Positions 52,840-64,000 are shown, counted from the stretch's first letter. The stretch: DNA of 64,000 bases from Plasmodium coatneyi (GCF_001680005.1 NC_033559.1:372001-436000), one strand, 5' to 3'. The notes: generated from the letters alone by a model not told the origin. Numbers and translations are program-made.

Positions 52840-54930
52840 ATGAAACAGGAACAGAAACACATCATAGAGGTGAACGCCATCAAGGGCTACTACAAAAAGA
52901 CATTCACCAACGAGCTGCTGCTTTCACTGCAGAAGGAAATAAACATAGAAGACCTCCTATACTCATACAACTACTATTCCAATTTGCTAACGGAAGATGA
53001 CAAATTTGATAATGAGGAGGTGGGGAGTGAATACCTGAAGAGTGAAGACGAACAGGAGGAGTTACCACCGAGTGGGACAGACAAGAAGTATAAAGTAAGG
53101 AAAGAAGATTCGGGGGAAGATATGATTAATTACTTCGACCCAACTGTAAGTGAAGAATTGTATGAAGAAAAAATCGAACAAACATTCGAATATTTGGATA
53201 ATTTTTTAAAAGCATTTTATGTTCCAAATGATATGAACAAATCAGGCGAAATGGAAATAATAAATGACGTAGTGAAAAATTTAGTAATAGAAAAAGTGAA
53301 TGATGAGGAATATAAAATATTGGACATGCAATGTGAGAAATCCCAGATATATGAAATTACGTTAATCATCATTGCGTACATTATTAGGAATATTTTCAGT
53401 TTAAGTTTGGGAAGGAAAATTATTTTTTCCAACGAAAAAATGACCAATCTGTTGTTAAGGGCGTTGTATAAGCAAAATATATACATACAAATATTCACTT
53501 TGAAAAATTTAAAAAAATATATCATGGAAGATGGAGAATGTTTGCAAGACATCCACTTAAAAATGATTAAAATTTGTATCTTCAGTAAATCGCTGTGCTC
53601 TTTCAATCGCTCCAACGAAATGGTGAAACTTTTAGTGAAAGAAAATAAACACGTGAGTGAAATTTTCGATTTATATTTTTTAAAAAAGCTTAAGAAGTCT
53701 TTGGAACATTCGGACAATGTGCAACGCCTACGATTGCTCGATCTCATTGCAGAGTGTGCAAATATAAACAGCCAACAAATTTGCAACATTTTTCAAACGA
53801 AGAAGAAAAAAAGCGTGATGCAGGAGAATGTTGAACAGGACGTTGGTATGTCTCACCAGGGGGAAAAGAAAGAAACACACACGGGTGGTGATGTGCCGCA
53901 TGGAACAACGGACAAATATGATGACGATGCCAATTTGGAAAACTTCACCTACGATAGCAACTACGAAGAAGAGGAATGCACCTATGATGACATATCCTTT
54001 GTAAGTAAAAATATCGTACAGGATGAAATGAAAAAGCATAATATACAGTTAAGTCAAATATGCAAAATGGTAAAAATTAATGTATACAAATATTTATATA
54101 TGTTATACCAGAAGGAGGATTTACTGCTGAAAATAAATGTGCTGGAAATATTCTCGAAATTTGTGCAAAACGAATACTACAGTGATTGTACTGTGCAGAA
54201 TTGCTATCTTTTGCACACCGTCTTGAAGGATCTACACAATCCAGACGATGATGTTCTTCCCCTGAGTATACTCAACTCCCTCATTTGTTACGCCAAAATA
54301 AGTTCAGCTCTTCTTCATTTTATAATCACCGCACATGACAATATTCTCATGAAGACGATCATTTATTATCTGGCGAACGATTCCACTAACGGTAGTAGTG
54401 CCAACGTGGAAAAGCTAATTGTTGGCATAAAATCCTTTGGCTACTTTTTTTCAATGAAGGCGTCTTGTCAAGCTCTTGTAAATCTAAACCAGAATGCACA
54501 CCTTATTGTAATTAATAACATAAACACACACTCACACACGAATGTTTTAAAACACGCAATAAATATATGGATAAAAATAATACCAGCCGAATGCATGGGT
54601 GCTCAATGGAACAAACAACTCATTCACGATGTCCTCTTCCAAAAGGTTATCACAATATTAAAAGAAATAGATGACCAAGAGGTTCAGATAAATACGTATC
54701 AATTGCTTCGTGTAATGATCCCCTACAGCATTGCAGATTTTATCATACAGGAGCAGTGGCTCATTAGGACTCTCCAAAGCAGCTTTGGAAACAACAGCTA
54801 CGAGCTCAAGATGAGTAGATACAATTTTTTTAAGGAACTCTACGAACTTAACAAAATTACCATAACGAATGATGCCTTCGCGGATAACCTCATCAGCAAC
54901 TTTCTGGAGAAGATGCCCAAGAGGTATTAG
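52840..54930 (+). CDS. Helical-repeat protein, probably PSMD5-like proteasome chaperone
   Basis: 696 aa from the first ATG at 52840 (MKQEQKHIIEV); the longer frame starts with GTG. The predicted protein is almost entirely alpha-helical, Leu/Ile/Asn-rich, with one acidic insert (about residues 325-390). The C-terminal half resembles PSMD5/S5b (a HEAT/ARM-like factor that assists assembly of the 26S proteasome base) in the order of segments: IKSFGYFFSMKASC, the helix around HAINIWIKIIPAE, and QLLRVMIPYSIADF followed by a C-terminal helical pair. The match is remote and by eye, so another ARM-repeat protein is possible. No membrane segment or signal peptide is seen. Confidence 0.6.
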   Translation: MKQEQKHIIEVNAIKGYYKKTFTNELLLSLQKEINIEDLLYSYNYYSNLLTEDDKFDNEEVGSEYLKSEDEQEELPPSGTDKKYKVRKEDSGEDMINYFDPTVSEELYEEKIEQTFEYLDNFLKAFYVPNDMNKSGEMEIINDVVKNLVIEKVNDEEYKILDMQCEKSQIYEITLIIIAYIIRNIFSLSLGRKIIFSNEKMTNLLLRALYKQNIYIQIFTLKNLKKYIMEDGECLQDIHLKMIKICIFSKSLCSFNRSNEMVKLLVKENKHVSEIFDLYFLKKLKKSLEHSDNVQRLRLLDLIAECANINSQQICNIFQTKKKKSVMQENVEQDVGMSHQGEKKETHTGGDVPHGTTDKYDDDANLENFTYDSNYEEEECTYDDISFVSKNIVQDEMKKHNIQLSQICKMVKINVYKYLYMLYQKEDLLLKINVLEIFSKFVQNEYYSDCTVQNCYLLHTVLKDLHNPDDDVLPLSILNSLICYAKISSALLHFIITAHDNILMKTIIYYLANDSTNGSSANVEKLIVGIKSFGYFFSMKASCQALVNLNQNAHLIVINNINTHSHTNVLKHAINIWIKIIPAECMGAQWNKQLIHDVLFQKVITILKEIDDQEVQINTYQLLRVMIPYSIADFIIQEQWLIRTLQSSFGNNSYELKMSRYNFFKELYELNKITITNDAFADNLISNFLEKMPKRY

Positions 54931-55672
54931 CCCGTTACTCGCTTTCACGTTGGCAATTTTTTAAAATTAGCGTACCAGAAAATGGAAAAAAAAAAAAATT
55001 TTAAGTTTACTCTCCCGCTTAGTGTACATCTATGCAGATGAAGAAAAAAAAAGAAAATAATTGAACAGTTAAATATTCGTCAAATGTTATCACATTTTTG
55101 TATACCTTTAAAAAGTGTCTATTTTTTTTTTTTTTTTTTTTTTTTTTTCTGAACCATACCGCCATTTTTAAAGACCCAATTGGGTGACCTCCAACTTGAG
55201 TTTACAAAGCGAAAAAATTACGCCGCGCAAAATTGTGCTGAGTGCAGCAAGAGTTGCTACTTAAGGGCTTCTAACGCTTTCTGCATGGAAGTATACAAAG
55301 GGGGAGGTAGTCTGTCCCTACGCCCCTACGTGCGTCTACTTTTTGCGCGTGCTACGAATGGAAGTGCACCCTTCTGATGATTTTCTTCACGTATGTGCGT
55401 TTATCCATGCCCAGGAGGGACACCACTGCCCCAGCGCGTGAGCCACGTAGTGGTAAAAAAAAAGTCTATATGCTGACGCATGCACATATGGGTGTGCCTC
55501 ACCAGTGCCCCTTCCAGTTCGTAGCAAACTTGCGATACAGTATCCCCACGCAGAGTTGAAAGGACACCCATTAATAACCTGAAAGGGCCATGCAAACAGA
55601 AGGAAGGGGAGAAATGCACAAGAATAGGATCTAGCCAAATTGTCCAACTGTGCACGATTAAGAAGGGAGAAA
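54931..55672. other. Intergenic region
   Basis: Tandem gap between two plus-strand genes, with a T-run at about 55123-55149. A Cys-containing frame at 55180-55377 has no ATG near its start and is not called. Confidence 0.5.
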
Positions 55673-58223
55673 ATGTCTTTGGAGTTCGGTTCGGGTGAGG
55701 CCCTTCAGATAAAATGCTCCTACATGATAGAAAAATATAAGAAGAAGCTGCAAAAGGTGAAGCAGCTTAAGAGGGTAAGGAAGGAGAGCGGAGAAAAAAG
55801 TGGAAATTACTGTATGCCCCGGGGCAAAGCATATAACCAAAGTGACAAATTAATTAAACAAATGAGCATCCAGAAAGGGGCACACATCCACTTCTACCCA
55901 CCCGCAGGAGCTCAAGGCGTCGCTCGAGAAAAAGAGGAAAGAGATCTACATGGACAGATATTTTCTCAATGTACGCAGGGAAATTGCACCCAATTTACCT
56001 TCAAAGGGGAGTGCAATCGCTAAATCGGGCAGACATAGTGAGGAGAATCTGTGCAACTATACCTTCATATGTGATGCCATTTTGTATATGTATGCATTCT
56101 CTCTTCCCCTGTTATATACCCCCTTATAGAAAGAGAAAGAGCACCTATACAGCGAACTGGCCAAAGAGAAAGAAAAAATCGAAACGGAACATCTCGAAAA
56201 AACGAAGGAACTATACAACAGCTACTTTGCAGATATATTTCTGTATGAACAGGAATATTATCAGTGCATTTATAAGGTCTTTAAAAATTTGCTTCTTAAA
56301 AAGGAAGAAATTGACGAGAAGGAAAGGCGCGTCCTTAAGTTACAGGTAGGAGCGCTGACGGAGGGGGCATTTTAAGAAGATAAAAAGAAAATGTCGGACC
56401 TATGACCTGTTCGTTTTAGCTATCTAGCGACTCACCATTTTGTGCAATTTTTTTTTTTTTTTTCCAAGGAATACGCCTGGATGACGCTTTCAGACAGGAA
56501 CGTAGGCGAAAGGGAAAACACACACTCAAAAAAAAACGCAAATGCAAACGCAAACGTAAACGCACGTGTCGAAAATAAGACGGGAAGTGCTGACAGGGCC
56601 CCGATCAACCAGCCGGAGGAAGCGGACCATAGCCGGGACGACAAACATTTCGATATAGAAAATTTATGCGATTTGAACATTAACGAAATTTATCAAAGCA
56701 TCATACTGGACCAGGGAGAACGTCCACACAATTTAAGCAACAAAAGTGATGAGTTCTCTGAGTCCATTATGGGGCAGATTCAAGGGGGGACTAACTCTCC
56801 CCCGTTCTTGGATGAACAATACCAATTTGGCAGTGAACACTGTAGCAGTGTGTCTGGAACGGAAAAAAGTGGCACGTTTAAGGAACACCAATTTTTGGAG
56901 CTCAGTTCACGCGGAAGGAAGGATACCCACACGGAAGAGTTACGTAACCCTCTCGAAGGAGAAGATGATCAGCCCTATGTGGAAGATGTACTTTGTGAGC
57001 ATGACGTGATCGACTGGGACGACGCAGCCGAGGATGACCACTCAGGTGGAGGAAAAATGTCCACCCACCGTGAAGAAGACAAAGAGAGCACCCTTTCCAA
57101 ATCGGGAGGAACAGAACAATACGAGGAAATGCGCGAAGAGGGAGAAGTTGGCCTGCGTGGGAGCATCCATTTTGCTGACCAGAAGGAAGAAATAAAATGC
57201 CTCACAAATGAGGAAACATCTAAAGGGGAAAAACATTACCCAAATGAGTACCACCCCAATAGTAATGATGAATACATAACTAGGGACCATTTAGAAGCTG
57301 CGGAATGTATGAGCGGTGAAGAAGTGGATGGACAGAATCGACGCAGCGCCATCGATGCTAATCCGCTGAGCAACGCAGTTGAAGAAGAGCTACGAAATAA
57401 TGATATAATTCAGAACAGATCGGTGGCAAATCCGCAAAAGGAGAATGCGGAACTAGACCAAGTGATAGAAAATAACATCGACTTTAATATATCGAGCTAC
57501 TTTAGTGGAAGCTACGAAGACATAGCTGATTGTGAGGTGTTAGCCCTAAACGATGATGCCGCTGACGAACCGGAATATGAAATGATCGAAGAGCGCCTCT
57601 CTGGTGCCGATTTGGAAGAGCTTGGAGACTCCCCTGAGAAGAACCACGGAAATGAAGGGGACACACAATATGGGGAAATATGCACAGTAGAGGATCCCAC
57701 CAAGCAAACAAACCCAAACAAGCAAATCGACCACGTAATGCAAACGAACCAAATCAGTGCAATAATAAATGAGGAAGAGCCCTCCCAAGGAATAAACCCC
57801 TTCCCCTTCAACGAGAACGTTCACAACTTCTACAATGAGTATGAACACATGAGAAGGTTCAATGAAGATAACGACAAAATTCAGTCGTCCATTTTTAAGA
57901 CGCTCTATAGTTACCACAACGAGTATTCCATTCCGATAGAAAAAATGCAAACCTTTGAAAATTACGTGGAGGAAATTGGCCAGCTAGAGAATTATGAGCA
58001 TATCCTGAGTTTCATCAACGGAGGGGGTGAAGACCAGCCTGGCGCGGATTGTAATAATCACCCGAATGGAAATTCTCACGATATGGCGAAGCAACCAGTG
58101 GACATTAAGGTGAACTCCAATTTGGGTCTACACACAGTTAAAGAACTAATAAATTACGTGAGTTCAACTGCTAAGGGGAACGATAATGAAAAAAGCGGCT
58201 TCAAAAAAAAGCACAGAAAATGA
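55673..58223 (+). CDS. Four-exon acidic coiled-coil protein, unknown function
   Basis: Exons 55673-55774, 55908-55970, 56130-56345 and 56469-58223, all phase 0 with GT-AG borders; 711 aa. Exons 1-3 (127 aa) encode a Lys/Glu coiled coil beginning MSLEFGSGEAL. Exon 3 includes a Tyr-rich helix (LYNSYFADIFLYEQEYYQ). Exon 4 is a long acidic, Asn/Glu/Asp/Ser-rich region with a short Ala-Asn alternation near its start and a basic end (GFKKKHRK). I recognise no family. The spread of small 5' exons followed by one large exon is common in Plasmodium. The acidic half appears intrinsically disordered. Confidence 0.8.
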
Positions 58224-59222
58224 AACGGCCAGCACTTCAATATGTTTATAGAAAACGCCCCCCGTGTATTGTCTCCCTTTAAACATTTTTATATGCGCAT
58301 TTTTGCATATCTACCCACGCGGCGAAAAAAGGCACGCTTATGCGTGCATGCCTGTTTATAGCGGAGTGATTATTTCGCTCCCTCGAGAAAACGACCCCAC
58401 GAGGAATGCCCATACGGCGGGTTAACCTACAAAAGGTGTGTCCAGCTTCCCCAAAAATGTAAACTTTGCTGCACTGAAAAAAAGTGTGCTTGGACAGATG
58501 GGGAAAAAGAAATCCGATGACAGCAGCAAAGGAAGTTCCCTCACTTGTGCCTTCCCCCGCTCTAAGGAGACGTCTAAAATATGCTCGAACCTTCAAACGG
58601 ACCCCACCCTTCGTCTTAAAAATGGCACACATGAGAGAACGCCATAATTAAAAAGGAGCATACACATACTTCATAAGTTGGGAAGTCATTAATTAAAAAT
58701 GAATAAACATGAAAAAGAAGAAGAGAGCCGAGCGCAGGCAGAACACACTCATAGGAGCAAAACTCAAAATTGGGAGACCTAAAAAAGTAAAAGCTAAAAA
58801 TATGAAAACAAATGTTTTTATGACTTAAAAAAGGTGCTACTGTCTGCACGCCAAAAGTTTTCTTTTTTTACGTGGACTCTCTGCTTCAAAGTGAGACTTC
58901 TGCAGAGGCACACCTAGGCTACCCATTCGTGCATGCATTAAATGCCTCATTAGGAAAGGCAGTATATTCCATGCCGATTGTTGGAACGTTGGATGATAGG
59001 GGCACATGCAAATGCACAGGTATATATATGCACATAGATGGATAGCCCTTTATTTAAACATTTATGACCCTGATTTTATCACATCGACCACTGGCAGTGA
59101 TTCCCACGACGCGCCGCATTCAGGGGAGGGCATTTACAAAGTGGGTACATCGCAACGTCGTTCCTGCTGGCTATGTCTTTCCACTTTACCACGCATTAGC
59201 ACTTCCTGCCACCACCTTGTGC
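58224..59222. other. Convergent intergenic region with one protein-like frame
   Basis: 1-kb gap between two converging genes. A plus-strand frame open at 58426-58647 (73 codons, Lys/Ser-rich, with an internal ATG at 58498) looks protein-like, but a minus-strand ATG frame (58632-58279) overlaps it and neither is recognisable. Confidence 0.45.
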
Positions 59223-62200
59223 TCACTTCTTTTTACCCTTGTTCATCATGATAGACTTGTTCAGCAATGTTTTGTCGAGCTGCTCGATTATGCTATTCCC
59301 GCCGCTGCCCGTGGTGCCAAGCTCACGCCCATTTTGCATCCCCTTCATGAATCCCTTTATCCCCACCAGGTTGGCGTTTTTGTTAGCATTATTGCTGGCG
59401 CTTCTGTGCGCGTTCCTGTTCGTGGTTGCGTCGACTAAATTGGCCTTGTTACCTCGGCTGCCTTCCCGCCCAGCAGGGTTGCCAACCTGATCTAGCTGTT
59501 TACCACTTTTATCATAAAACGGGTTCTTCTGCTCATTTGTGTTTGGAGCAAAATTATCTTCGTAGAATTCTTGCTTCTTATTCCGCATGTTGCGTGTTAC
59601 TTCATTCCTGTAATTTTGGGGAGCATTATGATCCTTCTCGTAGTAGACGTTACTGCTGTTGTTTCGCGTCTTGAAGTTGTTTCCATCCCCTTGGTGGATC
59701 GAATTCGAATTCAATCTTCTACAATTTTCTTCACTTGAGGGGAGGTTATTACCCCTCAGGACGTTACTGTCACTGTTGTAACCGTTGTCTGCCATCATCC
59801 TGACGTTGGTTTTCTTTTGGGGGGCTGCCTTCAAGGGTCTACTCGTACCGTCGTAACGGATACGGTTGTGCGTGCCACCTCCGTACTCGTTCCCGTAGTC
59901 CTCCTCATACGCACCACCCCCGCTTGGCTTCCCCAAAGGTTTGTACTCAAACGAATCATTCATATTTCTACTGTTTAGTGATTTTTCCATGTTATGGTAA
60001 AAATCCTCGTTTTCCTTTTCAGAGACACCCTTACCAACATTACCGTAGTACTTTTCAGAATTTATCTCCTCCAGGAATTCGTTAAAGCTGCTCTCCTTTT
60101 TTATCGATTCATTTTCTTCACCGTTGTAATTGAAAAGGTTGTCCCTGTTATCTGTGTTACCTCTGTTGTCCTTCTTTTTCGCCTGATTGGCGATTCTGCT
60201 ATTTTCCGTCTGCTTGTTCAGTGCCCCTTTCATCTTCTTCCCACTTTGCATTAAGTTGGACATGTGGTTTATCGACTGCATGTTTCTGTTTACCAGGTTG
60301 TCTATCTGGTTGAGCGGGACTAAATTTTTCCCACCTCCATTTGTATTTGTGTTCCCATTTGCGTTCCCATTTCTGCTTCTGTTTTTGCTCATGTGGTCGT
60401 TGCCTTTCGCAAACCCCTGAGCTGCCATCCCTCCATCCCCTTTCGGAGGGAACCCCCTTTGTATGTCCTCTCCTCCATGAACATGGGTGTTAATTTTGTG
60501 CAGATTATCCTTTATGTTGTTTATGTTGCTGTTTATGTGATCCACGTCATCGTTAATGGTGCTAATATTTTTGTTAATGGTATCAATCCGTTGGACGTCC
60601 TGCTTGGGTTCCTTGCTCCCCTCATAATTTCCATAGTCCATCCCCCCCTGATGCGACGGTTGGGATGGTTGCTGTTGTTGCTGCTGTTCGCACTGGTGGT
60701 CCTCCCCCGTAATTACGTTCATGTCTCTTTGCTCATAATCCGTGAGGAGAAAATCCCCGTCGTACTTACTATTCTGCTTACCCGATGAATTACCGTAGTT
60801 ACTTTTTACATCTATCAAATCGGATTCTATTAAATTGTTCACGTTTAGGGACGCCAGCATGTTTTCTCCATGCGCCTGCAGTCGGTGCTCCTTGAAATTC
60901 ATCCTCGAGGCCGTCCTCATGTTTGAAGCGTAAGTCAAGTTGCTGTTTCCCATCTTGATATTCGTGCTCAGGTCGTTAATGTTGTAACTGTTGTGACTGT
61001 TGCGGTTGTCACGGTTATCACGTCGATCCCGCTGCCCGTGACCGTCGCTGAAGATGCCTTCGTTCGGGGAGGTGGTCTTATTCCCATGAGGAACGTTTGC
61101 GTAGGTGCTGCGCTGCCTCTCGTACCGCCCCTCCTCTAAGGTCTCACCACCTTCCCCTCCGTAGCCGTAATTGTAATTCTCTGCATACTCATTCGCCATA
61201 TCGTCCCCAACATTGCCCACCATATCGTTCTTGTTCACCATTTGATGGTTGTCATTTATTGCGAAAGTACCCACTTGATTGAAGGGATCCTTTTCAAAGT
61301 TACTTCTAGATTTGCTACCCGGGTGCATCTTCCTACTGGAGTTGTTATCCGAGTAGTGCGCCCCGTCATGGGTTAGCGAATAATCGACCGTATTCTTTCT
61401 ACCATAGGTGGTAGACACGTTAATAACGCCGCCTTTCTCATTAATAGGACCGTACGAAGCGTCCACCTGGGGTGCACTACTGTCATACGTATCCATTCTA
61501 TTTGACCCCCCCGGTTTAGACTCCTTCACTGTCGTATTGATCCTCATATCACTGTTGCCTACCCGGTCTGACGGATGAAACGCCTCCGATAGTCCCAAAC
61601 TGTTGCCATTTTTATACTTCAAAAAAGGCTTATTTTTAAAATTCTCATTTATCATGCTATCAATATATTGAATGCTATTATTAATTTCCAAATTGTTGTA
61701 ATTAAAATTGATGCTTTTTTTTCTATTCTTCCTTCGGATTAGGTCTAATCTATTTTTGCCAATAATTTTTACCTTAACCTTATTCTTGGAGTTGCTAGCT
61801 CTGGATAGATTCGAGCTGAGTTTTCTGTTTTCTAAATTTTTCAGAGATATTATTGCCCCCTTTGCATTCTTACTTCGACAGTTCTGTAACTTATTCAACA
61901 GGTTAATCTCGTTTTCCTTCTCCTTCAGTGACTTTTCTTTATTTTTCAATTGCTCATGTAGCAGTTTTAGCTGCTCTTGTATAAATTCTGTGTCCTTCTC
62001 GTGCTTCTCCTTCATGAGCAAGAACTGTTTTTTCTCCGCTTCGAGACTGTTCCTATCAATTTGAATGACTGTCTGTTCGTCGATGAGTTCCTTTTCTCTC
62101 TTCTCGATCATTTGAAATTGCACCTCCTTTTGCTTTAAGCTATTTTTATAATTCACTAGTTGATCCTTAACCATTTGTAATTCGTTCTTCTTTTCCTTCA

Positions 62201-64000
62201 GTTTTTTTTCTCTTCCTTGTAGCTTACCACTGTACTGTTTCAAGTCGCTGTCAAATTCGTTTAGCTTCTCCTTCTTCTTATGCAGTTCGTCTTCATTCTT
62301 TTTCTGTTCCTTCTCCTTTTCGATGAGATTGATTTCTTTCGTTTTTAAGTCCTTATCATAATTTAGCAGTTCTTCTTTGTTCTTTTTAATTTTTTCCAAC
62401 TGTTCGTCGAATATTTTTCTTGACTCCTCCATCTGTAGTTTGTCATTATGTAGACTCTGTTCCCTTTCGTCCAGCTCGAATCTTCTCTTTTCCATTTCTT
62501 CCTTCTCCTTCTCTATGTTTTCCTTTTCCTTGTTCAGATCCTCCTGCTGTTGTGACAAATTTATTATTCGAATCTTTATGTCGTTTTCTTCCTTCTCTTT
62601 GAAGTTTTTATAATTTTTCAGCTCAATTTCTATTTGTTCCTTTTCCACTTGTAGATTTTCCTTTTCCAGGTTTAGCTTCTCCTGCTGCACGTAGAGCTTG
62701 TCTTTCTCTTCCTCGATGTCTAGGTATACTCTCTTTTTGAAGTTCTCTAACTCTTCCTGCTCCTTCATAATGAGGTACTTCATTTTGCTTTTCTCCTCGT
62801 CCAGCAGTTCGTACTTTTTCTGTATACCCTCTTCGTACTTTTCGCACTTTGAACGGAATTCCTCTTCATAAATCTTTTTCTGTTGCTCGAAGGAGTCTCT
62901 ATCTTTCATGATTTTTTTTCTCTCATTTGCGATTTCGATTTGCAGTTTGTTCGCTTCCTCTTTATATTTTTGTTCAAGTGTTAATTTTTCATTTTCTAAA
63001 TTTTCCTTATACTTCTTCTCAACATAAACTTTGAACTTTTCCTTATCCTCCTCCATACCTTTTAGCATGGCTCTCCTCTCATTTTCTACTTCTTCCCTCA
63101 TCCTTTTGTTTTCCTTTTCTACATTGTCCAGCATAGAATTTTTCGTCCTATCCATCTCCTCCATCATGATCATTTTCATCTTGTCTACATCTTCTACCAT
63201 GAGCATCCTTTCCTTGTTCAGTTCCTCCACCATGTAATTCCTTTCGTTTTCCTTTTCCATCTGTAATTGCTTTTTTTCGTTTTCCATTCGGTCCAACATT
63301 TTGATTCTCTCATTTTCAAATTCCTTTTTGCTCTTGTTAAGCTCATCGATCAGGTCGTTATATTTGTCTATTCTACTTTTCAATTCGTTCTCCTTTATCA
63401 GGTTACTGCGCTCATTTCGCCTCAGTTCCTCTTCCTTACTTTGCAAATTACTATATTCACATTCGATCATTTTTTTCTTCTCCTTTTCGAGGGAGTCCAG
63501 TTCCTTCTTTAGCATTTCCAGCTCGTTTTTCTCCTTCACGGTTAGCATTTTTTCTTCTTCCAATTGTTTTTTATCATTTATTAGTATTTTTTCCTTTCTC
63601 TCTATATTTTTCCTCTCACCTTCAATTTCCTTTTCGCGCTCTTCCATTTCTTTGATCTTTTTGTTAAACAGTCCAAACTTCTCATCATATTCGTACAGCT
63701 TATTTTTACACTTATTTTCGATGGTAATACATTCGTTCATTTTTTCTAGCAACTCCTTCTGTGCATTGTCATATTTATTCTTTATCGAGTTGATATATTT
63801 TTCCTTCTCCTCAATTTCGTTTTTTTTCTTATCAATGGTAACTTCTTTTTCCTTAATTTGGGAATGTATCTTATCTATTTCCTTTTCCTTCTCTGCTAGC
63901 ATTTCTACTTTTTTTTCAAAGTTGTCTTTTTTTTTTTTAAAAAGGTTCTTTTCCGTTTCGAGCATTTGTCTCCCTTCCTCCATGTGTAATTGCAGTCGAG
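59223..64000 (-). CDS. Giant coiled-coil protein, 5' end outside window
   Basis: The frame is open through base 64000, so the N-terminus is missing; an ATG at 63981-63983 is not necessarily the start. Nearly 1600 residues are visible. The first 740 or so form an almost continuous Glu/Lys/Leu coiled coil, including a Met-rich sub-repeat of the type EELNKERMLMVEDVDKMK (about 63030-63300). The C-terminal half is Asn/Gly/Ser-rich and disordered, with a short Gln run at about 60670-60690 and a basic end (MMNKGKKK). No catalytic domain, signal peptide or membrane span is visible. Such proteins are often cytoskeletal, apical or inner-membrane-complex scaffolds, but that is inference only. Confidence 0.85.
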   Translation of the reverse strand, partial: RLQLHMEEGRQMLETEKNLFKKKKDNFEKKVEMLAEKEKEIDKIHSQIKEKEVTIDKKKNEIEEKEKYINSIKNKYDNAQKELLEKMNECITIENKCKNKLYEYDEKFGLFNKKIKEMEEREKEIEGERKNIERKEKILINDKKQLEEEKMLTVKEKNELEMLKKELDSLEKEKKKMIECEYSNLQSKEEELRRNERSNLIKENELKSRIDKYNDLIDELNKSKKEFENERIKMLDRMENEKKQLQMEKENERNYMVEELNKERMLMVEDVDKMKMIMMEEMDRTKNSMLDNVEKENKRMREEVENERRAMLKGMEEDKEKFKVYVEKKYKENLENEKLTLEQKYKEEANKLQIEIANERKKIMKDRDSFEQQKKIYEEEFRSKCEKYEEGIQKKYELLDEEKSKMKYLIMKEQEELENFKKRVYLDIEEEKDKLYVQQEKLNLEKENLQVEKEQIEIELKNYKNFKEKEENDIKIRIINLSQQQEDLNKEKENIEKEKEEMEKRRFELDEREQSLHNDKLQMEESRKIFDEQLEKIKKNKEELLNYDKDLKTKEINLIEKEKEQKKNEDELHKKKEKLNEFDSDLKQYSGKLQGREKKLKEKKNELQMVKDQLVNYKNSLKQKEVQFQMIEKREKELIDEQTVIQIDRNSLEAEKKQFLLMKEKHEKDTEFIQEQLKLLHEQLKNKEKSLKEKENEINLLNKLQNCRSKNAKGAIISLKNLENRKLSSNLSRASNSKNKVKVKIIGKNRLDLIRRKNRKKSINFNYNNLEINNSIQYIDSMINENFKNKPFLKYKNGNSLGLSEAFHPSDRVGNSDMRINTTVKESKPGGSNRMDTYDSSAPQVDASYGPINEKGGVINVSTTYGRKNTVDYSLTHDGAHYSDNNSSRKMHPGSKSRSNFEKDPFNQVGTFAINDNHQMVNKNDMVGNVGDDMANEYAENYNYGYGGEGGETLEEGRYERQRSTYANVPHGNKTTSPNEGIFSDGHGQRDRRDNRDNRNSHNSYNINDLSTNIKMGNSNLTYASNMRTASRMNFKEHRLQAHGENMLASLNVNNLIESDLIDVKSNYGNSSGKQNSKYDGDFLLTDYEQRDMNVITGEDHQCEQQQQQQPSQPSHQGGMDYGNYEGSKEPKQDVQRIDTINKNISTINDDVDHINSNINNIKDNLHKINTHVHGGEDIQRGFPPKGDGGMAAQGFAKGNDHMSKNRSRNGNANGNTNTNGGGKNLVPLNQIDNLVNRNMQSINHMSNLMQSGKKMKGALNKQTENSRIANQAKKKDNRGNTDNRDNLFNYNGEENESIKKESSFNEFLEEINSEKYYGNVGKGVSEKENEDFYHNMEKSLNSRNMNDSFEYKPLGKPSGGGAYEEDYGNEYGGGTHNRIRYDGTSRPLKAAPQKKTNVRMMADNGYNSDSNVLRGNNLPSSEENCRRLNSNSIHQGDGNNFKTRNNSSNVYYEKDHNAPQNYRNEVTRNMRNKKQEFYEDNFAPNTNEQKNPFYDKSGKQLDQVGNPAGREGSRGNKANLVDATTNRNAHRSASNNANKNANLVGIKGFMKGMQNGRELGTTGSGGNSIIEQLDKTLLNKSIMMNKGKKK

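Noticed and set aside
58570..58600. Minus-strand GGTTCGA word resembling a tRNA B-box
   Set aside because: Stem bases do not pair, and it lies inside open reading frames.

Overview
This is nuclear DNA of a malaria parasite. The evidence is GT-AG introns with T-rich acceptors, long homopolymeric A/T tracts, Asn/Lys/Glu-rich low-complexity inserts, Plasmodium-type housekeeping genes, and one pir-superfamily (kir) variant-antigen gene inside a chromosome rather than next to telomere repeats. Interstitial kir genes point to the simian clade of Plasmodium knowlesi / P. coatneyi; the sequence alone does not let me choose between them. From memory, the order SHLP2 - ISN1 - eIF3c and then RPC2 - eIF5 is the order on P. 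falciparum chromosome 12, so this looks like a conserved chromosome core carrying an inserted variant-gene island.

Layout. 1-2539 (+): 3' part of a TFIIIB B'' (BDP1) gene. 3355-18370 (-): four co-directional genes, a DUF726 alpha/beta hydrolase, Shewanella-like phosphatase SHLP2, the nine-exon IMP-specific 5'-nucleotidase ISN1 (rebuilt exon by exon, 444 aa) and three-exon eIF3c. 19633-20161 (+): a broken-looking acidic coding fragment. About 20.2-26.9 kb: an AT-rich island with one four-exon kir gene, a 21-nt repeat carrying a telomere-like GGGTTAG, and a decayed repeat of about 95 nt. 26952-34031 (-): a huge low-complexity protein with a perfect 18-nt repeat array. 36075-39188 (+): a two-domain rhodanese and a HOP2 homologue. 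39679-47396 (-): RNA polymerase III subunit RPC2 and eIF5. 47.4-52.8 kb: a long gene-poor stretch. 52840-58223 (+): a PSMD5-like helical-repeat protein and a four-exon acidic protein of unknown function. 59223-64000 (-): a giant coiled-coil protein that runs off the window.

The core genes serve general cell functions: Pol III transcription (BDP1, RPC2), translation initiation (eIF3c, eIF5), purine nucleotide turnover (ISN1), dephosphorylation, meiotic recombination (HOP2) and proteasome assembly. They do not form one pathway. The kir gene belongs to a host-interaction family.

Most interesting: the kir gene encodes two consecutive PIR ectodomains, one per exon; an apparent gene remnant lies at the island edge; and two small spliced genes may be unannotated, a three-cysteine COX6B/COA6-like protein at 44890-45453 (+) and a single-span membrane protein at 8163-8619 (-). 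Several long reading frames open only from GTG or TTG, so starts were moved to the first ATG where one exists.
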